Of a stretch of 64,000 nt of DNA, positions 16,121-27,139 are shown piece after piece. A program made the translations under genes and the position numbers. Under the pieces are notes generated by a model that was given only the letters and a program-made list of their open reading frames with translations, did no database searches and had not been told where the DNA came from. Location: the NCBI RefSeq assembly GCF_022012305.1, contig NZ_JAKLTM010000010.1:28400-92399 (forward strand), in the 5' to 3' direction. The stretch comes from Ramlibacter paludis. Its GTDB lineage: Bacteria; Pseudomonadota; Gammaproteobacteria; Burkholderiales; Burkholderiaceae_C. Numbering within the stretch: the first letter of the stretch is position 1; every line of letters starts with the position of its first letter.

Positions 16121-18513
16121 AGCGCGATCCTTCCTCGACCCGCCTGCCGGCGCTGCCGCTCCAGCCGATCAGCCAGGACGTGCTGCACGAGAAGTACCTC
16201 AAGCCCGGCGAGACCAGCGAAGCCGACCTCATGCGCCGCGTCGCCCGCGCGCTGGCCGGCGTCGAGGCCGAGCCGCTGCGCGTGCAATGGGAGCAGCGCT
16301 TCTTCGACAACCTGCAGGCCGGCGCGATCGGGGCGGGCCGCATCATGAGCGCGGCCGGCACCCCGCTGGAAGCCACCCTCATCAACTGCTTCGTGCAGCC
16401 GGTCGGCGACAGCATCCAGGGCCGCGACGACGAAGGCTTCCCGGGCATCTACGAAGCCTTGCGCGAAGCGGCCGAGACCATGCGGCGCGGCGGCGGCGTG
16501 GGCTACGACTTCTCGCGCATCCGCCCGCGCGGCGCCGACGTCAAGGCGACCGCCTCGCTGGCGTCGGGCCCCTGCAGCTACATGGACGTGTTCGACCATT
16601 CCTGTTCGACGGTGGAGAGCGCCGGTGCCCGGCGCGGCGCGCAGATGGGCGTGCTGCGCATGGACCACCCCGACGTGCTGGAGTTCATCACCGCCAAGCG
16701 CACGCCGGGGCGCTGGAACAACTTCAACGTCTCCGTGGCCGTCGGCGACGATTTCATGCGTGCCCTGCAGGGCGGCGAGGACTGGGCCCTGGTGCACAAG
16801 GCGAAGCCGGGGGCCGCACTGCTCGCGCAGGGCGCGCACCTGCGCGAGGATGGTGCGTGGGTGTATCGCACGCTGCCGGCGCAGCAGTTGTGGGACACGG
16901 TGATGAAGTCGGCCTACGACTTCGCCGAACCGGGCATCCTGTTCGTCGACACCATGAACCGCGACAACAACCTGCGGTATGCAGAGAAGATCACGGCGAC
17001 CAATCCCTGCGGCGAGCAGCCCTTGCCGCCCTACGGCTGCTGCGACCTCGGCCCGATCGTCCTGCCGCGTTTCGTTCGCCACGCCTTCGGGTTCGGCGGC
17101 ACCGCGGACTTCGACTTCGAAGGTTTCGCGGCGGCCACCGCCGTGCAGGTGCGCGCGCTCGACAACGTGCTCGCGCTCACGCACTGGCCCCTGCCGCAGC
17201 AGGACGCCGAGTCGCGCAGCAAGCGCCGCATCGGCGTCGGCTTCACGGGCCTGGGCAATGCGCTGGCCATGCTGCGCCTGCGCTACGACCGGCCCGAGGG
17301 GCGCGACATGGCCGCGCGCATTGCGCGCACCATGCGCGATGCCGCTTATGCCGCCTCGGTGGAACTGGCGAAGGAAAAGGGCGCCTTCCCCCTGTTCGAC
17401 GCGGCGAAGTACCTCGAAACCGGCACCTTCGCCAGCCGCCTCGACGAGCCGTTGAAGGAGCAGATCCGCCGGCACGGCATCCGCAACAGCCACCTGCTGT
17501 CGATCGCGCCCACCGGCACGGTGAGCCTCGCCTTCGCCGACAACGCCTCCAACGGCATCGAGCCGCCCTTCTCCTGGACCTACAAGCGCAGGAAGCGCGC
17601 CGCCGAGGGCGGCACCACCGAGTACGTGGTGGAGGACCACGCCTGGCGCCTCTTCCGTTCGCTCGGCGGGGACACGGCGAAGTTGCCGGCGTGGTTCGTC
17701 TCCGCGCTGCAGATGCCGGCGGCCGACCACCTGGCGATGATGGAGGCGGTGCAGCCCTTCATCGACAGTGCCATCTCGAAAACGGTGAACGTGCCGGCCG
17801 ATTACCCGTATGCCGACTTCCAGGGCCTCTACCTGGAAGCATGGCGCGCCGGGCTGAAGGGGCTGGCGACCTACCGGCCCAACGAGATCCTGGGCGCCGT
17901 GCTGACGACGGACGAGGCGAAGCCCGAAGTGGAACGGCGCCAGGCCGACCCGATGCGGGCCATGATCGAAAGCCGTCCCAAGGGCCAGCTGCCGGCCGTG
18001 GTGGAGAAGGTCGAATACTGGACCCAGCAAGGCCGGCAGACGCTGTACATCGTCGTGTCCTTCCTGCCGGTCGCCGGCGGCCGCGAGCGCGCCATCGAGT
18101 TCTTCATGCCGGTGGGACAGAGCGGCGAGTCGCAGCAGTGGATCACGTCCAGCATGCGCATGCTGTCGCTCGCGGCGCGGGGCGGCTTCCTCGAACGGGC
18201 GCTGGCCGACATGCGCAAGGTGGCCTGGGACCGCGGCCCGGTGCGCCTGGGAACGCATGCGCGGCCCGACGGCACGCCGGTGCCGATGTGGCACGACTCG
18301 GAAGTCGCGGCGATCGCCTACGCCATCCAGAACATCATCGCGCGGCGCAACGGCGAGCCGGTGGCGCAGCTGGTGACGCCGTCAGCGCCCGCCGCCACGG
18401 AGCCGGCCACGATGGCGGGCGCCAAGTGTCCCGAATGCGGCGCGCACGCGATGATCCGCAAGGACGGCTGCGACTTCTGCACGCAGTGCGGACACGTGGG
18501 GGCCTGCGGTTAG
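16117..18513 (+). CDS. nrdJ: Adenosylcobalamin-dependent (class II) ribonucleotide reductase
   Basis: A 798-residue single-chain enzyme making deoxyribonucleotides with a B12-derived radical and no need for oxygen. Seen: 'LINCFVQPVGDSIQG', 'GGGVGYDFSRIRPRGA', 'CSTVESAGARRGAQMGVLRMDHPD', the active-site 'NPCGEQPLPPYGCCDLG' (N296, C298, E300), 'APTGTVSLAFADNASNGIEPPF' and a C-terminal zinc-ribbon-like tail CPECG...CTQCG (C771, C774, C788, C791), typical of this NrdJ group. It overlaps the upstream flavoprotein by four bases (ATGA) after GGAGG, so it probably shares the NO/low-oxygen transcript, supplying dNTPs when an oxygen-dependent reductase cannot work. No cobalamin riboswitch is visible. 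Confidence 0.94.
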   Translation: MKRDPSSTRLPALPLQPISQDVLHEKYLKPGETSEADLMRRVARALAGVEAEPLRVQWEQRFFDNLQAGAIGAGRIMSAAGTPLEATLINCFVQPVGDSIQGRDDEGFPGIYEALREAAETMRRGGGVGYDFSRIRPRGADVKATASLASGPCSYMDVFDHSCSTVESAGARRGAQMGVLRMDHPDVLEFITAKRTPGRWNNFNVSVAVGDDFMRALQGGEDWALVHKAKPGAALLAQGAHLREDGAWVYRTLPAQQLWDTVMKSAYDFAEPGILFVDTMNRDNNLRYAEKITATNPCGEQPLPPYGCCDLGPIVLPRFVRHAFGFGGTADFDFEGFAAATAVQVRALDNVLALTHWPLPQQDAESRSKRRIGVGFTGLGNALAMLRLRYDRPEGRDMAARIARTMRDAAYAASVELAKEKGAFPLFDAAKYLETGTFASRLDEPLKEQIRRHGIRNSHLLSIAPTGTVSLAFADNASNGIEPPFSWTYKRRKRAAEGGTTEYVVEDHAWRLFRSLGGDTAKLPAWFVSALQMPAADHLAMMEAVQPFIDSAISKTVNVPADYPYADFQGLYLEAWRAGLKGLATYRPNEILGAVLTTDEAKPEVERRQADPMRAMIESRPKGQLPAVVEKVEYWTQQGRQTLYIVVSFLPVAGGRERAIEFFMPVGQSGESQQWITSSMRMLSLAARGGFLERALADMRKVAWDRGPVRLGTHARPDGTPVPMWHDSEVAAIAYAIQNIIARRNGEPVAQLVTPSAPAATEPATMAGAKCPECGAHAMIRKDGCDFCTQCGHVGACG

Positions 18514-19448
18514 GTGAGGCGCAGGTTGATGGGAACCAGCGGCGCCGGCAGTTCCCGCTCTCCCAGGGCCTCCAGCAGGTTGATCTCGATCTCGCGGCAC
18601 AGCGCATCCAGCGGCAGGTGGTTGTCGGCCAGCCCGAAGGGATCCTCGATCTCGTCACCGAGCGCGTCGAGGCCGAAGAAGGTATAGGCCACGATGGCGA
18701 CCACGAAGGGCGTCATGAAGCCGACCATGTCCACCAGCCCGAAAGGCAGCAGGAAGCAATAGAGCCACGCCGTGCGGTGCAGCAGCAGCGTGTAGGGAAA
18801 GGGGATCGGCGTGTTCTTGATGCGCTCGCAGCTGGCCGCCACGGCCGCCATCGCGGTGAGCGACTGGTCGAGGTCCGCCGCCAGCGGTGCGTCGAGGCGG
18901 TGCGCGCGCAGTTCGCGGCCCAGGGCGGCGCCCATCTCGCGCAACAGGTACTCGCTGCCGCAGCGCACCGCGCCGAAAGCCCGCGCCTCGTCCACGCCCA
19001 GCAGCCGCTGCACGTCGGGCGCCGCGTCGCTGCCGCGCAGCTGGTGGCGCAGCGTGGAGGCGAAGGCGATCGTGCGCAGGATCAGCGTGCGGCGTGGATC
19101 GTCGACGTCCTGCAGGCGCGCCGGCGCCTCGTAGTGCAGCAGCGTCTGCACTTCGCGCGCGAAGCTGCGCGAGCGGTACACCAGGTCGGCCCACAGCTTG
19201 CGGCCTTCCCAGTAGCGGTCGTAGGCGGCGTTGTTGCGAAAGCCCAGGAAGATCGCCAGCGCCAACCCGATCAGCGTGAAGGGCACGGTCGTCAGCGTGA
19301 TCTTCCACTGGTAGACGAAGCCGTGCGTCAGCGTGACCAGCAGCGCCACGCCGGTCACCACCGCCAGCTCCCAGGCAATGTGCGGCAGAACCGAACCGCG
19401 GATGATGTAGAGGAGTTGCGCCCCGTGCGGACGCCCGCGGACGATCAC
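18510..19448 (-). CDS. Bestrophin-family anion channel-like membrane protein
   Basis: A 312-residue protein of the bestrophin/UPF0187 family. Visible: 'MIVRGRPHGAQLLYIIRGSVLPHIAWELAVVTGVALLV', 'FTLIGLALAIFLGFRNNAAYDRYWEGRKLWADLVYRSR' (the hallmark FRNN.AYDRYWEGR), 'FPYTLLLHRTAWLYCFLLPFGLVD' and 'DEIEDPFGLADNHLPLDALCREIE'. Four hydrophobic segments fit the known pentameric channel fold; bacterial members conduct monovalent ions. The GTG at 19448 is chosen because it overlaps the upstream exonuclease stop (GTGA) and homology begins there. It converges on nrdJ with a four-base overlap. Confidence 0.88.
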   Translation of the reverse strand: MIVRGRPHGAQLLYIIRGSVLPHIAWELAVVTGVALLVTLTHGFVYQWKITLTTVPFTLIGLALAIFLGFRNNAAYDRYWEGRKLWADLVYRSRSFAREVQTLLHYEAPARLQDVDDPRRTLILRTIAFASTLRHQLRGSDAAPDVQRLLGVDEARAFGAVRCGSEYLLREMGAALGRELRAHRLDAPLAADLDQSLTAMAAVAASCERIKNTPIPFPYTLLLHRTAWLYCFLLPFGLVDMVGFMTPFVVAIVAYTFFGLDALGDEIEDPFGLADNHLPLDALCREIEINLLEALGERELPAPLVPINLRLT

Positions 19449-20248
19449 AGAGCCAGCTCGTATTCGACGGTGATGGGCGCGTGGTCGGAAAAGCGCTCGG
19501 TCTTGTAGATGGCTTCCCGGCGCGCCAGTTGCGCCAGGCCCGGCGTGGCCAGGTGATAGTCCAGGCGCCAGCCCACGTTCTTCGCATAGGCCTGGCCGCG
19601 GTTGCTCCACCACGTGTAGCAGGCCTCGGTGGTGTCCGGCTGGAGGTGACGATAAACGTCGACCAGGCCGGTTTCGGTCAACAGTTTTGTCATCCAGGCC
19701 CGTTCCTCCGGCAGGAAACCGCTGTTCTTGCGGTTGCCCTTGAAGTTCTTCAGGTCCTTTTCCTGGTGGGCGATGTTGACGTCGCCGCACAGGATGAACT
19801 CACGCTGTTTCTTCAGCGCGACAAGATAGGGATCGAGTTCGTCCAGGAAGCGGAACTTGGCCTGCTGCCGGTCTTCGCCCGAGGAGCCGCTGGGAAAGTA
19901 ACAGCTGATGATGGACAGCTTGCGCTGCGGCGTGTCGAAGCGCAGCTCCACGTAGCGGCCTTCCAGGTCGAATTCCTTCGAGCCGTAGCCGACGATCACC
20001 TCGCTCGGCTCGTGGCGGGTGAAGGCGCCCACGCCCGAGTAGCCCTTCTTCTCGGCAAAGTGGAAATGCCCGCGCAGGCCGGCCAACGCGTCGTACTTGC
20101 CTTGCACGTCGGCCGCCTGGGCCTTCACTTCCTGCACGCAAATACAATCCGGGCTGTGTTGGGCCAGCCAGGCTTCCACGCCCTTGCTGTGCGCGGAGCG
20201 GATGCCGTTCAGGTTCAGGCTGGTCAGTTTGAACAAGGAATTTCCCAT
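19445..20248 (-). CDS. xth: Exodeoxyribonuclease III (AP endonuclease, XthA family)
   Basis: A 267-residue Mg-dependent nuclease for base-excision repair. Motifs of the EEP fold: 'LTSLNLNGIRSAHSKG' (Asn), 'CICVQEVKAQ' (metal Glu), 'SCYFPSGSSG' (Tyr), 'FILCGDVNIAH' (Asp/Asn), 'FLPEERAWMTKLL', 'YTWWSNRG', 'GWRLDYHLA' and 'FSDHAPITVEYEL' (catalytic Asp-His). Length matches E. coli ExoIII (268). The ATG at 20248 adds about five residues before the conserved block and lacks a strong ribosome-binding site; it overlaps the pyrE ATG on the opposite strand within one CATG. A TTG four codons later is an alternative start. Confidence 0.92.
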   Translation of the reverse strand: MGNSLFKLTSLNLNGIRSAHSKGVEAWLAQHSPDCICVQEVKAQAADVQGKYDALAGLRGHFHFAEKKGYSGVGAFTRHEPSEVIVGYGSKEFDLEGRYVELRFDTPQRKLSIISCYFPSGSSGEDRQQAKFRFLDELDPYLVALKKQREFILCGDVNIAHQEKDLKNFKGNRKNSGFLPEERAWMTKLLTETGLVDVYRHLQPDTTEACYTWWSNRGQAYAKNVGWRLDYHLATPGLAQLARREAIYKTERFSDHAPITVEYELAL

Positions 20249-20927
20249 GGTGAACGGTGCCGGCCAGGACGCCCTGGCGCAGGATTTCGTGGAGTTCGCG
20301 GTGCAGTCCGGCGTCTTGCGCTTCGGCGAGTACAAGATCAAGTCGGGCCGTCTCTCGCCCTATTTCTTCAACGCCGGCCTCTTCGACGACGGCGCCAAGC
20401 TCGGGCGGCTGGCCCAATTTTATGCAAAGCGCATCCTGGCTTCCGGCGTCGAATTCGACATGCTGTTCGGGCCCGCCTACAAGGGCATCCCGCTGGCGGC
20501 TTCGGTGGCCGTCGAACTTGCGCGGCTGGGACGCAACGTCCCTTATGCCTACAACCGCAAGGAAGCCAAGGACCACGGCGAGGGCGGCAACCTGGTCGGC
20601 GCCCCGGTGCGCGGCAGGGTCCTGATCATCGACGACGTGATGTCCGCCGGCACGGCCGCCCGCGAATCGATCGCGTTGATCCGGGCGGCCGGGGCGACGC
20701 CGCATGCCATGGCCGTCGCCCTGGACCGGCAGGAAAAGGCCACGGAGAACGGCCAGGACGTGCCGTGGAGCGCCGTGCAATATGTCCGTGAAAAATTGGG
20801 CCTGCAGGTTTGCACCATCGCCACCCTCGCCGACCTGCTGCAGTATCTGCAGGTGCATGCCGGGGACGAACTGGGCACGCATCATGCAAAGGTGTCGGCA
20901 TACCGGGATCGCTACGGCGCCGGTTGA
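20247..20927 (+). CDS. pyrE: Orotate phosphoribosyltransferase
   Basis: A 226-residue enzyme joining orotate to PRPP to form OMP in pyrimidine synthesis. Seen: 'FAVQSGVLRFGEYKIKSGRLSPYFFNAGLF', 'FGPAYKGIPLAASVAVEL', 'PYAYNRKEAKDHGEGG' (flexible loop Lys and Lys-Asp-His) and the PRPP-binding motif 'GRVLIIDDVMSAGTA'. Length is close to the usual 210-230. AAGGAA precedes the ATG at 20247. The start overlaps that of the divergent exonuclease gene, so its promoter must lie inside xth; a TACAAT at 20143-20148 is a possible but unproven -10. Confidence 0.95.
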   Translation: MVNGAGQDALAQDFVEFAVQSGVLRFGEYKIKSGRLSPYFFNAGLFDDGAKLGRLAQFYAKRILASGVEFDMLFGPAYKGIPLAASVAVELARLGRNVPYAYNRKEAKDHGEGGNLVGAPVRGRVLIIDDVMSAGTAARESIALIRAAGATPHAMAVALDRQEKATENGQDVPWSAVQYVREKLGLQVCTIATLADLLQYLQVHAGDELGTHHAKVSAYRDRYGAG

Positions 20928-20940
20928 ACCAGGAGGGATC

Positions 20941-21609
20941 ATGCGCGGACGGTTGGCGGTGGGGGCAGCGGTTGTGGGCCTGGCCTTGGCCTCGGGCAGC
21001 GCTTGGTCCCAGTCCGGCATCTACACCTGCGTCGATGCCAAGGGCAAGCGCTGGACCTCGGACCGCTACATCCCCGAATGCAGCGACCGCGAGCAGAAGC
21101 TGATGGGATCCACCGGCACCGTGCGTGCCGTCGTCCCGCCCACGCTGACTGCCAGGGAGCGGGAAGACCAGGAAGCCGCCGCCAAGAAGGCGGCCGAGGA
21201 AGCGCAGAAGCGCAGCGAGGAAAGGCGCGTCCAGCGCGCCCTGCTTTCGCGCTATCCGAATCGCGCCAGCCATGACATCGACCGCGGCAAGGCGCTGCAG
21301 TCGGTGGACGACTCGGCCCGCGCCGCGCAGCACAGCATCGACGAACTGCGCAAGCAGCGCGCCCAGCTGGCCACCGAGCAGGAGTTCTACAAGGACGCCT
21401 CCAAGATGCCGGCCAAGCTGAAGCGCCAGATCGAGGAAAACGAACAGTCGGTCGCCGCGCAGAAGCGGTTCCTGGCCAACCAGGAAGAAGAGCGCAAGCG
21501 CCTGAATGCGCGCTTCGACGAGGAACTGGCGACGCTCAAGAAGCTGTGGTCGCCCGCGCCCCCCGTGGCAGCGGCGGAGCCGCCGGCGTCGGCGGCGGTG
21601 AAGCGCTAA
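20941..21609 (+). CDS. Exported DUF4124-type protein with coiled coil
   Basis: A 222-residue protein. A signal peptide ('AVVGLALASGSAWSQS') is followed by a DUF4124-like head, 'GIYTCVDAKGKRWTSDRYIPECSDREQKLMGSTG', with two Cys likely in a disulfide. The rest (residues ~75-205) is charged, heptad-rich alpha helix: 'EDQEAAAKKAAEEAQKRSEERRVQRALLSRYP' and 'LKRQIEENEQSVAAQKRFLANQEEERKRLNARFDEEL', a probable long coiled coil, ending in a Pro/Ala tail. Likely a periplasmic structural or envelope protein; exact role unknown. It lies 13 bases after pyrE with the strong site CAGGAGGGATC, so the two are probably co-transcribed. Confidence 0.8.
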   Translation: MRGRLAVGAAVVGLALASGSAWSQSGIYTCVDAKGKRWTSDRYIPECSDREQKLMGSTGTVRAVVPPTLTAREREDQEAAAKKAAEEAQKRSEERRVQRALLSRYPNRASHDIDRGKALQSVDDSARAAQHSIDELRKQRAQLATEQEFYKDASKMPAKLKRQIEENEQSVAAQKRFLANQEEERKRLNARFDEELATLKKLWSPAPPVAAAEPPASAAVKR

Positions 21610-21614
21610 GGTTT

Positions 21615-21640
21615 GTCATTCCCGCCCAGGCGGGAATCCA
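21615..21640. repeat. REP-like palindrome (GTCATTCCCGCC...GGCGGGAATCCA)
   Basis: ATTCCCGCC and GGCGGGAAT form a perfect 9-bp stem with a two-base loop, flanked by GTC and CCA, in the spacer between two convergent genes. The shape and GTCAT...CCA flanks match dispersed intergenic palindromes of proteobacteria; related copies occur at 55921 and 57863. It may also act as a bidirectional transcription barrier, though no T-tract follows. Confidence 0.6.
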
Positions 21641-21657
21641 GAGCGTCCGCTTTCGGT

Positions 21658-23109
<1,452 letters not shown>

Positions 23110-23110
23110 G

Positions 23111-24571
23111 TCAGAAGCCCTCCGGCTTGCGGAGGTGGAAGTCGGTCGCCTGCTGGAACTGGTGCGCGGCGTTCAGCAGCCGGCCTTCGGCGAAGTAGTT
23201 GCCCAGCAGCTGCAGTCCCACGGGCATGTTGCCCGCGCCGAAGCCGACCGGGATGCTCATTCCGGGCAGGCCCGCCAGCGATCCGGGCAGCGTGAAGATG
23301 TCGGCCAGGTAGTCGGCCAGCGGATCCTTCCCATGCTCGCCCAGCTTCCAGGCCACCATGGGAGCCACCGGGCCCGCGATCAGGTCGCATTGCTTGAACG
23401 CATCCTGGAAGTCGTCGGCGATCATGCGGCGGATCTTCTGCGCCTGCAGGTAGTAGGCGTCGTAATAGCCGTGCGACAGCACGTAGGTGCCGATCATGAT
23501 GCGGCGCTTCACTTCGTCGCCGAAGCCCTCGGCGCGCGACTTCTTGTACATGTCCAGCAGGTCGCCGTGCTGCTTCGCGCGATGCCCGAACTTCACGCCG
23601 TCGAAGCGCGCAAGGTTGGAGCTCGCCTCGGCGGGCGCGAGGATGTAGTACACGGGGATCGAGAGCTCGGTGCGCGGCAGCGAGATCTCCACCAGCTTGG
23701 CGCCCAGCTTCTCGTACTGCTTCAGCGCGGCATCGATGGCGGAGCGCACGTCCGCGGCCAGGCCTTCGCCGAAAAACTCCTTGGGAACGCCGATGCGCAG
23801 GCCCGCGATGGAAGCGCCGAGTTCGCGCGTGAAGTCTTCCGCCGGCGTGTCGAGCGAAGTCGCGTCGCGGTCCGGGTCCGGCCCGCAGATCGCGGACAGC
23901 AGCAGCGCGGCGTCTTCGGCGGTGTGCGCCATCACGCCGGCCTGGTCCAGGCTGGAAGCGAAGGCGATCATGCCGTAGCGCGACGCGCGGCCGTAGGTGG
24001 GCTTGATGCCGGTGATGCCGCAGAAGGCGGCCGGCTGGCGGATCGAGCCGCCCGTGTCGGTGGCCGTGGCCGCCGGGGCCAGGCGCGCGGCGACCGCCGC
24101 GGCGCTGCCGCCCGAGGAGCCGCCGGGAATGCGGCTCGTGTCCCAGGGGTTCTTCGCCGGGAAGTAGGCCGAATTCTCGTTGGCCGAGCCCATCGCGAAC
24201 TCGTCGCAATTGAGCTTGCCCAGGGTGACGGCGCCGGCTTCGGCCAGCTTGCGCACCGCGGTCGCATCGAAGGGCGAGCGGTAGTCTTCCAGCATCTTCG
24301 AGCCGGCGGTGGACGCGAAGTCCTTCGTGACGAAGATGTCCTTGTGCGCGATCGGCACGCCCAGCAGCGGCGCGGCCTCGCCGGCGGCGATGCGCGCGTC
24401 GGCCGCGCGCGCTTGCGCCAGCGTCACTTCGGCATCGGTCGCGAGGTAGGCGCCCAGGTCGGCGTACTTCTGGCTGCGGGCCAGGAAATGCTGCGCCGCC
24501 TCGACCGCGGAGACTTCCCTGGCCTTCAGCTTCGCGGCCAGCGCCGCCACGGAAAGGTCGTGCAGGCTCAT
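23111..24571 (-). CDS. gatA: Aspartyl/glutamyl-tRNA amidotransferase subunit A
   Basis: A 486-residue amidase-signature enzyme that releases ammonia from glutamine for tRNA-dependent amidation. The Ser-cisSer-Lys triad is visible: Lys in '[18 protein letters not shown]', and the serines in '[36 protein letters not shown]'. Downstream are '[38 protein letters not shown]' and '[11 protein letters not shown]'. Length matches the usual ~485. Its ATG overlaps the gatC stop (ATGA), giving coupled translation of the heterotrimer. Confidence 0.96.
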   Translation of the reverse strand: MSLHDLSVAALAAKLKAREVSAVEAAQHFLARSQKYADLGAYLATDAEVTLAQARAADARIAAGEAAPLLGVPIAHKDIFVTKDFASTAGSKMLEDYRSPFDATAVRKLAEAGAVTLGKLNCDEFAMGSANENSAYFPAKNPWDTSRIPGGSSGGSAAAVAARLAPAATATDTGGSIRQPAAFCGITGIKPTYGRASRYGMIAFASSLDQAGVMAHTAEDAALLLSAICGPDPDRDATSLDTPAEDFTRELGASIAGLRIGVPKEFFGEGLAADVRSAIDAALKQYEKLGAKLVEISLPRTELSIPVYYILAPAEASSNLARFDGVKFGHRAKQHGDLLDMYKKSRAEGFGDEVKRRIMIGTYVLSHGYYDAYYLQAQKIRRMIADDFQDAFKQCDLIAGPVAPMVAWKLGEHGKDPLADYLADIFTLPGSLAGLPGMSIPVGFGAGNMPVGLQLLGNYFAEGRLLNAAHQFQQATDFHLRKPEGF

Positions 24572-24867
24572 TCGATCACCTTCGGCACCAGGAACAGGCC
24601 GCGCTCGACGGCGGGCGCGCTCTTCTGGTTGGCTTCGCGGTCGATCGCTTCGCTCGCCACGTCCTCACGCAGGCGCAAGGCGACCTCCTGGATGGCGGCC
24701 ACGGGGTGCGGCAGCGGCTCGATGCCGGTGGTGTCGACCGCGCGCATCTTCTCGACGATGTCGAAAAAGCCGTTCAACTGGGTCAGCATGCGCTCGCTCT
24801 CTTCGGGGCGGAGCTCCAGCCGCGCCAGGTTGGCGATGCGGCTGATGTCTTGTGCGTTCAGGGACAT
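24568..24867 (-). CDS. gatC: Aspartyl/glutamyl-tRNA amidotransferase subunit C
   Basis: A 99-residue subunit that wraps around and stabilises GatA-GatB. Family pattern: '[49 protein letters not shown]' with the C-terminal 'LRLREDVA...[16 protein letters not shown]'. First gene of gatCAB. The 184-base spacer to the divergent mreB must hold promoters for both operons; a TATTAT at 24960-24965 could be a -10 for mreB, with no convincing -35. Confidence 0.94.
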   Translation of the reverse strand: MSLNAQDISRIANLARLELRPEESERMLTQLNGFFDIVEKMRAVDTTGIEPLPHPVAAIQEVALRLREDVASEAIDREANQKSAPAVERGLFLVPKVIE

Positions 24868-24904
24868 GTTTGGAAGTCAATATGCGCAGAGTGCGGCGCC
24901 ATAA

Positions 24905-26095
<1,191 letters not shown>

Positions 26096-26100
26096 CTCGT

Positions 26101-26203
26101 AATGACAGAATGACGCCTGCTGCGCAGGCATGACGCGGGCTGCGCCCGGCATGACAATGCGGTTTGGTCATTCTGTCATTGAGCGAAGCGAAGTCATTCC
26201 GTC
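26101..26203. repeat. Palindrome-dense mreB-mreC spacer built from ATGAC/GTCAT modules
   Basis: AATGACAGAATGAC (26101-26114) has an exact 14-bp inverted partner GTCATTCTGTCATT (26167-26180). Between them lie hairpins GCCTGC-tgc-GCAGGC (26115-26129) and GGGC-tgc-GCCC, each followed by CATGAC; a third module, GTCATTCCGTCAT, follows the right arm and runs into the mreC start. The 103 bases thus form a nested structure. Possible roles are a REP/BIME-like element, an attenuator or mRNA-stability element setting MreB above MreC; none can be proved from sequence. Confidence 0.6.
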
Positions 26204-27139
26204 ATGCCCTTAGGCACCCTCGACCGCACCCCGCCACCCTTCTTCAAGCAGGGCCCGTCAGCCCTCTCCAAGCTGATGGTGTGCAGCGCATTGGCGCTCT
26301 TCCTCATGGTCGCGGACACCCGCTTCCGCATCACGCAGCCGGTGCGCTCCGCAGTCGCGATGGTCGTCTTCCCGGCGCAATGGCTGGCGATGCGGCCCGT
26401 GCTGGCGGTGCGCTACGTCGGCGAATACTTCGGCGGCCTGCACCAGGCCCGCACCACTGAAGAAGAAGCCCGCCGCAAGCTGATCCTGCAGGCGCAACGC
26501 GCCAACCAGGTCGAACAGCTCACCATCGAGAACGCCCAGCTGCGCAAGCTGCTGGCGCTGCGCGAGCGCCTGAACACGCCGTCGATCGCGGCCGAAGTCC
26601 TCTACGACGCCGCCGATCCCTACACGCGCCGCGTGATCATCGACAAGGGCCTGGCCCAGGGCATCGCCCCCGGCTCGCCGGTGATCGACGAGTCCGGCGT
26701 GCTCGGCCAGGTGACGCGCGTGCATCCGCTGATCAGCGAAGTGACGCTGGTGACGGACCGCGAGCAGGCCGTGCCCATCATCAACACCCGCACCGGATCG
26801 CGCGGCATTGCCTATGGCGACGCCGGCGCGCACGGCACGGGCGGCCTCGAGCTGCGCTACATGGCCGCCAACGCGGACGTGCAGCCGGGCGACCTGCTCA
26901 CCACCAGCGGCGTCGACGGCGTCTACCCGCCCGGTATTCCGGTGGCCAAGGTGGAGAAGGTCGAGCGCCGTGCCGATTCGGCCTTCGCCCGCATCGCCTG
27001 CAACCCGCAGGCGCTGGTCGACGGCGCCCGCCACGTGATGGTGCTCAAGCCGCTGCTGGCGCAGATCCCGCCGCGGCCGCAGCCGGAAGACGCGCCGCCC
27101 ACGCCGGCCAAGCGCGGCGCCAAGGGACCCAAGCCATGA
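26204..27139 (+). CDS. mreC: Rod-shape-determining protein MreC
   Basis: A 311-residue bitopic protein linking cytoplasmic MreB to periplasmic wall synthases. One membrane helix (residues ~22-45), then a coiled coil ('EEARRKLILQAQRANQVEQLTIENAQLRKLLALRERL'), then the MreC beta-barrel domain: 'AEVLYDAADPYTRRVIIDKGLAQGIAPGSPVIDESGVLGQVTRVHPLISEVTLVTDREQAVPI' and 'GDLLTTSGVDGVYPPGIPVAKV'. The C-terminal ~35 residues are Pro/Ala-rich. Overlaps mreD by four bases (ATGA). Confidence 0.95.
   Translation: MPLGTLDRTPPPFFKQGPSALSKLMVCSALALFLMVADTRFRITQPVRSAVAMVVFPAQWLAMRPVLAVRYVGEYFGGLHQARTTEEEARRKLILQAQRANQVEQLTIENAQLRKLLALRERLNTPSIAAEVLYDAADPYTRRVIIDKGLAQGIAPGSPVIDESGVLGQVTRVHPLISEVTLVTDREQAVPIINTRTGSRGIAYGDAGAHGTGGLELRYMAANADVQPGDLLTTSGVDGVYPPGIPVAKVEKVERRADSAFARIACNPQALVDGARHVMVLKPLLAQIPPRPQPEDAPPTPAKRGAKGPKP

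Noticed and set aside
15606..19508. 1300-codon open frame spanning the flavoprotein, nrdJ and bestrophin genes
   Set aside because: It is a frame-shifted shadow crossing genes on both strands; the translations in the true frames show complete conserved domains.
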